A stretch of 40,300 nucleotides of DNA, taken from the NCBI GenBank assembly GCA_001464155.1, contig LNEN01000270.1, positions 1 to 40,300 on the forward strand, in the 5' to 3' direction. The notes beneath the pieces were generated by a model that ran no database searches, was not told the DNA's origin, and saw only the letters and a program-made list of their open reading frames with translations. This stretch comes from Cytophagales bacterium Ga0077538. Its GTDB lineage: Bacteria; Bacteroidota; Bacteroidia; Cytophagales; Cyclobacteriaceae. Positions 8,768-16,753 of the stretch are shown piece by piece (position 1 is the first letter of the stretch; the number at the start of each line of letters is the position of its first letter). Position numbers and translations under genes: made by a program.

Positions 8768-11700
8768 CTTGATTACATTGATTTTTACTTTCAACATGGC
8801 TTCTTCCATCTCTACTTCAACAGCATCCACAACAGAAGCTTTTAATTCAAGCGATACCGCCTGCACTTCTTTACTGATGTAGTCTTTATACTCTGCAAGC
8901 GCTTCTGTGAAGCCATTCGTAGTTTCCACTTCTACGGTGATTTTATCCAAGACATCCATGCCTTGCTCTTTACGCAGGTTCTGAATACGGTTTACAAAAT
9001 CACGCGCTACGCCTTCACGCTTTAATTCTTCGGTGATGGTGATATCCAAGGCAACTGTTACACCGCCTTCGTTGGCCACAGCCCAACCCGGAATGTCTTC
9101 TGATGAGATGAGTACGTCTTCCAACGTAATATCGAAACCACTTTTTGTCAGCTTGCCTTGTCTTTCGATGGCATTGATCTCTGCCTGATCAAAAGCAGTG
9201 ATCACAGCGGCTACATCCTTCATCTTCGGACCGTATTGCTTACCTAGTTTTGCAAAGTTTGCTTTCACCTTCTTCACCAACAATCCTGAAGTATCATCGA
9301 TGTACTGAATCTCCTTTACGTTCACTTCACTCTTGATAATATCTTCTACACTGCGCACGCGCGTGGCAAACTTTTCATCCAACACGGGCAGCAATATTTT
9401 TTGCAGCGGAGTGCGGACTTTAATTTTTGCATTTTTACGGATGGAGTGTGTGAGCGAACAAATTCGCTGTGCATAGTCCATCGCCACCTCCAACTCTACA
9501 TCCTTGCGTTTTGGTTCTGCCTTAATCAATAAAGTATGGTGAATAGACTCATACTGTAAAGGCGTATTGTGTTGCTTGGCGCGATCGCGAATGTTATCTG
9601 TTAAATTTTTATATAACCACTCGCTGAAGAAAGGCGCGATAGGTGACATCAACTGAGCGGTCACCATCAAGCACTCATACAAGGTTTCGTAAGCTGCCCG
9701 CTTATCGACAGTTAATTCTACTGGCCTGCCATCCGAAGCTTTAGCGGAGGATGGTTGCCAGAAACGTTTGCGGTTTAGGCGCACATACCAATTCGACAAA
9801 TGATCATTCACAAATTCCTGAATGGCACGTGCTGCTTTCGTAGGCTCGTACTCTTCGTAGGCTTTTGTAACTTCTTCAATCAACGTCTGCTCTTTGGTAA
9901 TGATCCAACGATCCAGCGGAGCTAATTGATCAAAAGGAACATTGTTCATTTCATCCTTCACAAAGCCATCGATGTTTGCATACATCACAAAGAAGGAGTA
10001 CGTATTGATCAGCGTTCCGAAAAATCTGCGTTGCGTTTCCGCAATACCCTCTAAGTCAAATTTTAAATTATCCCATGGTGGTGCATTTTCGATCATGTAC
10101 CAACGCACTACATCCGGGCCGTATTTAGTCAAGGTCTCAAATGGGTTCACCACATTGCCCTTGCTTTTCGACATCTTGTTGCCGTTCTTATCGAGCACCA
10201 AGCCGTTAGAGATTACATTTTTGAACGCCACGCTATCAAACAACATAACGGCCAAAGCATGCAGGGTAAAGAACCAACCGCGTGTTTGGTCTACGCCTTC
10301 TGCGATATAATCGGCAGGGTAGGCATTTTTAAAGATGTCTTTGTTCTCGAATGGATAATGCCATTGCGCGTAAGGCATCGCACCTGAATCAAACCACACA
10401 TCAATCAAGTCTGCTTCGCGATACATCGGCTGACCGCTCGCACTGATCAACACCACTTCATCAACATACGGACGGTGTAAGTCAATTGTCAATTGACCAT
10501 TGTCAATTGTAAACTTATTTGGAATGCCGGCCTTCTCTGCTTTCTGAACTTCCTTCGTCAACTCCTCCACCGAGCCAATACATATTTCTTCCTTACCGTC
10601 TTTCGTTCTCCAAATAGGAAGTGGTGTACCCCAATAACGTGAACGTGATAAATTCCAGTCCACCAAGTTTTCCAACCAGTTACCAAAACGGCCTGAGCCG
10701 GTAGATTCCGGTTTCCAGTTGATGGTTTTGTTCAACTCTACCATGCGATCTTTTTTCGCAGTGGTTTTGATGAACCAGGAATCTAAAGGATAATACAACA
10801 CTGGCTTATCCGTACGCCAGCAGTGTGGATAAGTGTGTTCGTATTTCTCTACTTTGAAGGCCTTGTTTTCTTCCTTCAAAATAATGGAGATGATGACATC
10901 CGTATTTTTATAATCGGGGTGCGCCTCATCTTCGTTGGTATAATTCTTTACATAGAAATCATCTGCACCCAGAGGCTTGTGCGTTTTGATATTGTATTTC
11001 GCAACGCCTTCTTTCAGTTTCTCTCCGATTACAGAAATGAATTTTCCTTTTCTGTCCACTGTGGGCACTTCACTTCCTGCTTCATCCTTAATCGTCAGAG
11101 CGGGAATGCCATTTTGTTTCGCTACGCGAAAATCGTCTGCACCGAAGGTTGGCGAGGTATGTACTACACCTGTACCATCTTCCGTAGTAACGAAGTCGCC
11201 TGCGACTACTTGAAAAGCTTTGTCTGCATCGTAGAAAGGTTGTAGGTACGGCATAAGCTGTTCGTAGCGCAGGCCTACTAAATCCTTTCCGGAAAACTCC
11301 TGAACAATTTCAAATGGTATGTTTTTGTCTCCTGTTTTATAATCCGCGAGTTTTAACTCACTATTCTTCTCAGAAAAATATTTTCCTACTAAATCCTTCG
11401 CCATTACCACACTAATTGCTTTGTGTGTATAGGCATTGAAAGAATTGATTTGCACATACTTTATTTTATCTCCTACCGCCAGTGCAGTATTCGAGGGCAA
11501 AGTCCAAGGAGTTGTAGTCCAGGCCAGAATGAAAACATCTCCCTGATTTTTAGCAAAGAGAAAATCAGACTTGCTATTCTTCGTTACCTTAAACTGGGCA
11601 ACGATGGAAGTGTCCTTCACATCTTTATAGCAACCTGGCAAGTTCAATTCATGTGAACTTAAGCCTGTACCTGCAGCCGGTGAGTAAGGCTGTATGCTAT

Positions 11701-12232
11701 AGCCTTTGTACAATAATTTCTTATCGTAGAGTTGCTTGAGTAACCACCAGAGCGATTCAATATAGTTCTTCTCGTAAGTGATGTAAGGATTCTTGAGGTC
11801 TACCCAATAGCCCATCTTGCGTGTAAGGTCATCCCACTGGTCGGTGTACATCATCACTGTTTCGCGGCACTTCTGGTTGTACTCCCCTACAGATATTTTC
11901 TTACCGATATCGTCTTTCGTAATACCCAGCAATTTTTCTACCTGCAATTCCACCGGCAAGCCGTGCGTGTCCCAACCGCCTTTACGCTTTACCTGAAAGC
12001 CCTGAAGGGTTTTGTAGCGACAAAAAATGTCCTTTACGGTGCGGGCCATCACATGGTGAATACCAGGGGTACCATTGGCCGAAGGCGGGCCTTCGTAAAA
12101 GGTGAAAGAGGGTGAACCCTCGCGATTGCTTACGGATTTCTCGAAAATCTGCTGCTTGTCCCAAAACTCCAGTATTTCGCTGGCTATTTGTGAGTAATTA
12201 ACATCCTTCTGCTCTTTGTACTTGGCCGACAT
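8765..12232 (-). CDS. ileS: Isoleucyl-tRNA synthetase
   Basis: At 1155 residues this class Ia synthetase is of the long (eukaryote-like, Bacteroidetes/archaeal-type) IleRS form. It charges tRNA-Ile and hydrolyses mischarged valine. The HIGH-equivalent signature is GIHH (57-60) after FYEGPPSANGTP, and KMSKS is at 686-690 (NGNKMSKSKGNVVNP). The inserted CP1 editing domain lies between them (for example LAWTTTPWTLPSN and GTGVVHTSPTFGADDF). The C-terminal part carries the anticodon-binding domain (NDHLSNWYVRLNRKRFW) and a C-terminal appendix. Two segments look foreign to the family: TIDNGQLTID at 575-584, encoded by a heptameric repeat, and PSSAKASDGRP at 827-837, encoded by a short palindrome. 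Both are in frame and lie between conserved blocks, so the enzyme should still be functional. The stop codon is the first part of the repeat at 8711-8767. lspA follows on the same strand. Confidence 0.97.
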   Translation of the reverse strand: MSAKYKEQKDVNYSQIASEILEFWDKQQIFEKSVSNREGSPSFTFYEGPPSANGTPGIHHVMARTVKDIFCRYKTLQGFQVKRKGGWDTHGLPVELQVEKLLGITKDDIGKKISVGEYNQKCRETVMMYTDQWDDLTRKMGYWVDLKNPYITYEKNYIESLWWLLKQLYDKKLLYKGYSIQPYSPAAGTGLSSHELNLPGCYKDVKDTSIVAQFKVTKNSKSDFLFAKNQGDVFILAWTTTPWTLPSNTALAVGDKIKYVQINSFNAYTHKAISVVMAKDLVGKYFSEKNSELKLADYKTGDKNIPFEIVQEFSGKDLVGLRYEQLMPYLQPFYDADKAFQVVAGDFVTTEDGTGVVHTSPTFGADDFRVAKQNGIPALTIKDEAGSEVPTVDRKGKFISVIGEKLKEGVAKYNIKTHKPLGADDFYVKNYTNEDEAHPDYKNTDVIISIILKEENKAFKVEKYEHTYPHCWRTDKPVLYYPLDSWFIKTTAKKDRMVELNKTINWKPESTGSGRFGNWLENLVDWNLSRSRYWGTPLPIWRTKDGKEEICIGSVEELTKEVQKAEKAGIPNKFTIDNGQLTIDLHRPYVDEVVLISASGQPMYREADLIDVWFDSGAMPYAQWHYPFENKDIFKNAYPADYIAEGVDQTRGWFFTLHALAVMLFDSVAFKNVISNGLVLDKNGNKMSKSKGNVVNPFETLTKYGPDVVRWYMIENAPPWDNLKFDLEGIAETQRRFFGTLINTYSFFVMYANIDGFVKDEMNNVPFDQLAPLDRWIITKEQTLIEEVTKAYEEYEPTKAARAIQEFVNDHLSNWYVRLNRKRFWQPSSAKASDGRPVELTVDKRAAYETLYECLMVTAQLMSPIAPFFSEWLYKNLTDNIRDRAKQHNTPLQYESIHHTLLIKAEPKRKDVELEVAMDYAQRICSLTHSIRKNAKIKVRTPLQKILLPVLDEKFATRVRSVEDIIKSEVNVKEIQYIDDTSGLLVKKVKANFAKLGKQYGPKMKDVAAVITAFDQAEINAIERQGKLTKSGFDITLEDVLISSEDIPGWAVANEGGVTVALDITITEELKREGVARDFVNRIQNLRKEQGMDVLDKITVEVETTNGFTEALAEYKDYISKEVQAVSLELKASVVDAVEVEMEEAMLKVKINVIK
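9729..9754. repeat. Palindromic insertion inside ileS
   Basis: The segment forms a hairpin with outer stem CCATCC/GGATGG and inner stem GCT/AGC around TT. It encodes PSSAKASDG, residues 827-835 of IleRS, between the conserved RKRFW and DKRAAYETLY blocks, which are normally separated by only a few acidic residues as far as I recall. I interpret it as a small palindromic element inserted in frame. Confidence 0.6.
10481..10510. repeat. Heptameric repeat inside ileS
   Basis: Four consecutive 7-mers of the type CAATTGT or CAATTGA fill this stretch. They encode TIDNGQLTID (residues 575-584), a self-similar peptide. The same period-7 pattern appears in non-coding DNA at 12283-12317, which supports an insertion origin and argues against a conserved protein segment. 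Confidence 0.7.
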
Positions 12233-12282
12233 GGTTCTAAAAATGCTGATTTACAGGTAATAAGAGGGCAAAGATGGGAAAT

Positions 12283-12317
12283 CAATGGACAATGAACAAT
12301 GGGAAATTGACAATGTC
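12283..12317. repeat. Heptameric CAATNNN tandem repeat upstream of ileS
   Basis: Five 7-mers in register (CAATGGA, CAATGAA, then related units) lie 50 nt upstream of the ileS start. They share the 11-mer AATTGACAATG with the reverse complement of the repeat inside ileS. No promoter was recognised here. Confidence 0.65.
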
Positions 12318-12403
12318 TTACGAAAATCCATTGCCCGGAGTGGCTGAAATTGCCAAAAACCTAACCAATTTGACGATGGCGCCCTCGTCATTTTAGCTAC
12401 GAA

Positions 12404-12424
12404 CAAAAACCAGTAACGATTAAC
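12404..12424. repeat. Short GTTANNN heptamer run directly after the RND gene stop
   Basis: On the minus strand the TAA of the RND gene (12427-12429) is followed after two bases by GTTAATC and GTTACTG and a decayed third unit (GTTTTTG). This is the same arrangement as behind ileS and behind the LuxR regulator at 24619. A 6-bp stem (TGACGA/TCGTCA, 12371-12390) lies further downstream without a U-tract. Confidence 0.5.
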
Positions 12425-12426
12425 CC

Positions 12427-14883
12427 TTACTCCGCAGAAGATGAATTCCGGCTGTGGATTTTAATTTTAGAGAGGTCTATTTCCTCATCATCCGCTTCAC
12501 CATAAAAAGTAGTATCCAATTCATCAATTAACTGGTGCTCCTTCTTGTCCTTACCCGGCTTATCGAAAGTCAGGATAAGTGCTGGTAACAAAATCAAATT
12601 GGTGAACATGGAGATGACAAGGGTGGTGGAAGTGAGTAACCCCAACGCAACAGTACCTCCAAAATCGGAGAAGGTGAAAATGATGAAGCCTGCAAAGAGA
12701 ACAATGGAGGTGTAGATAATGCTCTTACCCGTTTCCAAAATACTTTCGCTGACAGAGCGCTGAACCAAAAATCCGCTTGACAATAACTCTTGTCTGTACT
12801 TGGCCAGGTAACGAATCGAATTGTCCACCGAAATACCAAAGGTAATGCTGAAGATCAAGGCAGTGCTTGCTTTAAGCGGGATGTTGAAATACCCCATGAG
12901 TCCTGCGGTGATCATCAAGGCGATTAAATTCGGAATCAAGGAAATGATGATCATCCGCACGTTGGCAAATAACAGCGCCATGGAAAGTGTGATAAGGATA
13001 CATGCCAGAATCAAACTCTCCGTAAGATTTTGAATTAGGTAGTTATTGCCTTTGGTGAGAATTTTGGAAGAGCCTGTTACCTGCACATTAATAGAGTCGC
13101 CTTTCGACTTCAATGTTTTCTTTAACTCTGTAACAAGATTGGCCGCCTTTGGCTCAATTACCTGATGAATGAGTGAATCCATTTTAATAGATCCCACATC
13201 GGCCATCTGCATAGAGATGCGCATTTTGCTGTAAGTAGAGTCAACAAAAGCATTGAACAAGCCGCTGTTGTCGTTTTGTCCTTTCAAATAGCCAAGTACA
13301 TTTTTCGCTTCAATGTCGGAAGTGGGCAAGCCGTACCAATCTGGGTTATTATTATAATATGCCTGACGTGATGCCTTAATAAAGCTGAGAATAGAAATAG
13401 GACGCGAGGTGACTGAAATAGAATCTAACGAATTCTCAAATCCTTCAATGGCTTTTACCACTTTCAAATTCTGTAACGGTTTCTTTCGCTTCGTCTGCAA
13501 ATCAATTTCAATTTCCAGCGGCATCACACCTGTAAAGTTCTCTTCCAGAAATTTAAGATCCTTCTTCACCTGACTCTCTTCTGGAATATCATCCACCATA
13601 TACGAAACAGAGTAGAGCTTGGTCATGCCGAAAACTGCGAAGGCAGTAATGGCTAAGGTCGTTAAGTAAATAGCTCCTCGGTGCTTCAACACGATTACAT
13701 CGATGAACTTCACAAAGCCTCCTAAAATTTTAAAATCGAGGTGGCGTAGGTGCTTTTCAGTGGGCTCCGGCATCCACGAAAGAATGCCGGGGATCATGAC
13801 CAAGCTCACCACAAAAAGTGCGATGATGTTAATGCCCGCTACAATACCAAATTCTCGCAATACTGAAATGTCTGTATAGAGTAATGTTAAGAATCCAATG
13901 GCTACGGTTAGGTTCGTTAAGAATGTGGCCAAGCCCATCTTACTCATCACCACTTGTATAGCCGTCATTTTACTGCGGCTCTTCACAAATTCGAGGTGAT
14001 ATTTATTCAATAGATAGATAGCGTTTGTTATTCCTATGGTGACAATCACTGGAGGAATCAATCCACTCAGCAAACTGATTTTATATCCTAATAATTTAAT
14101 AGTTCCGATCGTCCACACCACTACAACACCAATCATTACCATAGAGAAAATGACCGCGCGGATAGAGCGGAAGAAGAGCAGCATAATAACGCCCGTTACA
14201 ATGGCAGATAAATACAAAAAGAAAGAAAGTTCTTTGCGTACCTGCGATGCCATGACCGAACGCACAAAAGGAAGTCCGGCATAATGAATTTGAATGCCAG
14301 TTTGCTCAGTAAACTCTGTGCCGTATTGAACAAGAGAGTTTGTTACGTCCATTCGCTTGGCAGAGTTGGCGTACTCCTTTTTCATCGGAGCCAAAATCAT
14401 GGTGGCGCCATTCTCTACATTTACCAACTGGCCCATGTAAAATTTCTGACCACGGGCAATGGCGAGCAAACTGTCTAACTCTTGCTGCGAAGCGATCCTT
14501 TCAGGAAAGAGGGATGTAAGTTTAAACTTGGCATTGGCAGTGTCCTTCTCAATAATTTTAAGGAGCGGAAGAGACAAGACTTCCCCCACGCCTTCAATTT
14601 CTTTGAGTTTGATGCTGAACTCTCTGAATTTCTGAAAGCTCTCTAAGGTGTACAGGGAACTATCCTTCACACCGATAGCCATCATGTTGCCATCTTCCCC
14701 GAACTGCTTTTTGAATTCCTGGAAGTACACCATGTCCGGGTCATTCAGTGGAACGGTACGTGAAAATTCGTAACTCATTTCCACTTTGGAGGCGTAATAA
14801 CCCATCACTACAGTAATCAGGCCTATAATGACCATGAGCAAGAGACGGAATCGAATAATGGCGTCAGAGACTTTAATCCACAT
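12427..14883 (-). CDS. RND superfamily (MMPL/HpnN-type) exporter
   Basis: The 818-residue protein has the duplicated RND layout: a first membrane helix (about 11-31), a periplasmic domain (about 35-215), five membrane helices up to about 370, then a second helix near 400, a second periplasmic domain (about 420-625) and five more helices. The motifs GITNAIYLLNKYH in the first half and GISVDNSIRYLAKYR in the second are the TM4-equivalent regions of MMPL-like proteins. It is smaller than AcrB-type pumps and is not linked to a membrane-fusion protein or outer-membrane channel, so a role in lipid or hydrophobic-compound transport is more likely than tripartite drug efflux. That is an inference from the family. 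The C-terminus is a charged cytoplasmic tail. It is transcribed in the direction of ileS with a 194-nt gap that holds heptameric repeats. Confidence 0.85.
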   Translation of the reverse strand: MWIKVSDAIIRFRLLLMVIIGLITVVMGYYASKVEMSYEFSRTVPLNDPDMVYFQEFKKQFGEDGNMMAIGVKDSSLYTLESFQKFREFSIKLKEIEGVGEVLSLPLLKIIEKDTANAKFKLTSLFPERIASQQELDSLLAIARGQKFYMGQLVNVENGATMILAPMKKEYANSAKRMDVTNSLVQYGTEFTEQTGIQIHYAGLPFVRSVMASQVRKELSFFLYLSAIVTGVIMLLFFRSIRAVIFSMVMIGVVVVWTIGTIKLLGYKISLLSGLIPPVIVTIGITNAIYLLNKYHLEFVKSRSKMTAIQVVMSKMGLATFLTNLTVAIGFLTLLYTDISVLREFGIVAGINIIALFVVSLVMIPGILSWMPEPTEKHLRHLDFKILGGFVKFIDVIVLKHRGAIYLTTLAITAFAVFGMTKLYSVSYMVDDIPEESQVKKDLKFLEENFTGVMPLEIEIDLQTKRKKPLQNLKVVKAIEGFENSLDSISVTSRPISILSFIKASRQAYYNNNPDWYGLPTSDIEAKNVLGYLKGQNDNSGLFNAFVDSTYSKMRISMQMADVGSIKMDSLIHQVIEPKAANLVTELKKTLKSKGDSINVQVTGSSKILTKGNNYLIQNLTESLILACILITLSMALLFANVRMIIISLIPNLIALMITAGLMGYFNIPLKASTALIFSITFGISVDNSIRYLAKYRQELLSSGFLVQRSVSESILETGKSIIYTSIVLFAGFIIFTFSDFGGTVALGLLTSTTLVISMFTNLILLPALILTFDKPGKDKKEHQLIDELDTTFYGEADDEEIDLSKIKIHSRNSSSAE

Positions 14884-15093
14884 GCTTGTACGGCTTAAAT
14901 GCCGCCAAATCTACTAAGTGCAGGGCTAAAAACCCAAGCTGATTATCGTCAGTCCTTGAAGATGCATCTAACTTGTTAAAAGGATGATTTGGATAAAAAT
15001 GCCGAACCACATAGATACATAGTCCACATAGAGGATTAGCAATCCACGTTCCTTGTAGTTTGAAAGTAAGATAATTTAGTCCTGATCATCAGC

Positions 15094-15933
15094 CTAGTGC
15101 GTTAACACCATTGTAGCTATAACGGGTAGGTGATCGGACGGATAGTAGGTGCCATCGTTATCCTGAAGTACTTCAAAGCTTTTCACGTGCCATTGAGGTG
15201 AATGGAAGATGTAATCAATAATGAGACAATTCATCTTGTCCTTTTCAAAACCGCAGAAAGTACCACGCTTATCTTCTGCGGTTCGGGCATCGAGGAGCAA
15301 AGGCTCCGTGCATGAGACAAGTTTTCCATAAGGTTCTTCCTCTGGCTGAAAATTGAAATCGCCACACACTACCACTGGCATTTCTTGTATGGCAAGTGTT
15401 TGAGCAATCCGGTTTTTAATAGCCATCGCGCTGTTGACTCTCGCCACTTTGCCTACATGATCAAAATGAGTGGTCAGCAGCAGAAATTCTTGCTTTGTCT
15501 GAAGATCTTCAAACTGTGCCCAGGTAACTATGCGTGTAATAGCAGCATCCCAACCAATACTGCCAGGTACGTGTGGTGTTTCCGACAACCAGAAAGAATC
15601 GTTCTTCACAACCTTCAATCGACTCTTCTTATAAAAAATGGCGGTGTACTCACCTTTGTCTTTTCCATCTTCCCGCCCTACGCCTACAAAGCTGTAATCA
15701 CTAAGCGCATTTACTAAATCCTGCATCTGCCCCGGCACAGCTTCTTGCACACCAAAAGCATCTGGAGAATTTTTCTTTATCAGCTCAAAGACTTTTTCCC
15801 TTCTGTTCGGCCAGGCGTTCACGCTATCGCTTGATAGGTTTAAGCGAATGTTGTAGGTCATGACCTTCAAAGATTGTGAATAGCTTGTTTTGAAGAGAGT
15901 AAGTGAGAGTGCGACAAAGAAAAGTATTCGCAT
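15094..15933 (-). CDS. Secreted endonuclease/exonuclease/phosphatase-family protein
   Basis: The 279-residue product has a signal peptide (about 1-19, ending SYS-QS) and a complete EEP metallohydrolase domain. Catalytic-type residues are visible: N28 in MTYNIRLN, E64 in GVQEA, H156 in TTHFDH, D192 and N194 in GDFN, D240 in IIDYIF, and D267/H268 in SDHLPV. The family includes DNase I-like nucleases, sphingomyelinases and inositol phosphatases. The sequence alone does not tell which substrate is used, although the short exported form in Bacteroidota is often annotated only as EEP hydrolase. It lies 376 nt downstream of a small lipoprotein gene on the same strand, separated by a repeat-rich gap and a terminator, so it is probably its own transcription unit. 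Confidence 0.88.
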   Translation of the reverse strand: MRILFFVALSLTLFKTSYSQSLKVMTYNIRLNLSSDSVNAWPNRREKVFELIKKNSPDAFGVQEAVPGQMQDLVNALSDYSFVGVGREDGKDKGEYTAIFYKKSRLKVVKNDSFWLSETPHVPGSIGWDAAITRIVTWAQFEDLQTKQEFLLLTTHFDHVGKVARVNSAMAIKNRIAQTLAIQEMPVVVCGDFNFQPEEEPYGKLVSCTEPLLLDARTAEDKRGTFCGFEKDKMNCLIIDYIFHSPQWHVKSFEVLQDNDGTYYPSDHLPVIATMVLTH

Positions 15934-16264
15934 AGAAATCGTATTTGTCTCTAAAAATACGAAATGTAAGGAGATGAAATCTAAGTTATCTTTTGAAGGT
16001 TTAAGGATCCCCTTACCCCGTCCCTGCCTACAGGCAGGCTCATACCTCGAAGGGGCTAACTAAAAAGACTCTGTTAAAATTAAGACAACAAAAACTATTC
16101 TGAACAAAATCTCTGCGAACCTTAGCGATCATTTCTTTGCGAACTTTGCGACAAATTTTTAACCGCAAAGAACGCTGAGGCCGCTAAGAGTATCGTAGAG
16201 CAGAACAATTTACTAGTAGAGTTTTTCAACAATGACTTTTTAGTCAAGCCCGAGGTTAGTGAAT
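15934..16264. repeat. Repeat-rich non-coding interval
   Basis: No gene is visible in this interval. It holds a perfect 7-bp-stem hairpin CCTGCCT-AC-AGGCAGG (16023-16038) nested in a C-rich/G-rich flank (CCCCTTAC upstream, GAAGGGG downstream). It also holds an imperfect inverted repeat at 16111-16190 whose arms share CTCT, AGCG and TTCTTTGCG blocks. Both resemble dispersed intergenic repeats seen in Bacteroidota genomes. The rest is AT-rich and featureless to me. Confidence 0.55.
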
Positions 16265-16293
16265 AAAAAAGGAGACCGAAGTCTCCCCTTTTT
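16265..16293 (-). terminator. Intrinsic terminator with UUCG tetraloop
   Basis: Read on the minus strand the transcript would contain GGAGAC-UUCG-GUCUCC followed by six U residues, 17 nt after the stop of the small lipoprotein gene. It closes the giant protein/lipoprotein unit. The plus-strand reading also has a T-tract. Confidence 0.85.
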
Positions 16294-16309
16294 ACAACTC
16301 TATATTAAT

Positions 16310-16744
16310 CTAGTTTGCCTCAAAAGTAAATGTGAAGGACCCACTGATGCCCGCCATTCGTGCAGAGGCAGGTGCATCATACGTCATGGTGATGGTTACT
16401 GTTGTCTCCGAAAGAGTTGAGATGGTCAAGTCTACACCATCGCTGCGCTTGATGGTGTAGACCGATCCGCTTTTCAACAACTCAAAACTTCCCGAAGAAA
16501 TCCAAATGGGTGGCACGGCATTTTCGACTGTAAAGGATTTGCTTTCTGTAAAAGAAACCTTTAATCCATTAAACCATTCTGCCACATCTGTTCCATCTAC
16601 GCTGGCACCGCTCAGGCTCCAGGTCTTGGCCAGGTCTTTTAAGGTTTGCTGTTCCTCCGTAAGAGGTGCTGGATCATCTCCCTGACAAGCAGTGAGCAAA
16701 GAGACCAGACTTAGGCTTACGAGTGTGATGAGTATCTTTTTCAT
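16310..16744 (-). CDS. Small lipoprotein of unknown function
   Basis: The 144-residue product starts with a lipoprotein signal peptide and lipobox LLTAC (C20), followed by QGDD, an acidic patch compatible with the Bacteroidetes surface lipoprotein export signal. The mature part has a short helix (EEQQTLKDLAKTWSLSGASV), then alternating beta strands ending SGSFTFTFEAN. This resembles the small lipocalin-like or beta-sandwich lipoproteins that are common in Bacteroidota; I cannot assign a family. Its ATG lies 9 nt after the stop of the 2562-residue T9SS protein, so the two are almost certainly co-transcribed and may act together on the surface. A strong terminator follows. Function is unknown. 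Confidence 0.8.
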   Translation of the reverse strand: MKKILITLVSLSLVSLLTACQGDDPAPLTEEQQTLKDLAKTWSLSGASVDGTDVAEWFNGLKVSFTESKSFTVENAVPPIWISSGSFELLKSGSVYTIKRSDGVDLTISTLSETTVTITMTYDAPASARMAGISGSFTFTFEAN

Positions 16745-16753
16745 GATTACTTC

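Noticed and set aside
12371-12390. Hairpin TGACGA/TCGTCA as terminator of the RND gene
   Set aside because: The stem is only 6 bp and is not followed by a T-tract on the minus strand.
8711-12424. Heptamer runs considered as a CRISPR array
   Set aside because: Unit length is 7 nt with no unique spacers and no cas genes nearby.
15006-15031. Three CACATAG/ATACATAG-type units in the gap between the RND and EEP genes
   Set aside because: Too short and irregular to call a repeat array; the rest of this 210-nt gap shows nothing I can name.
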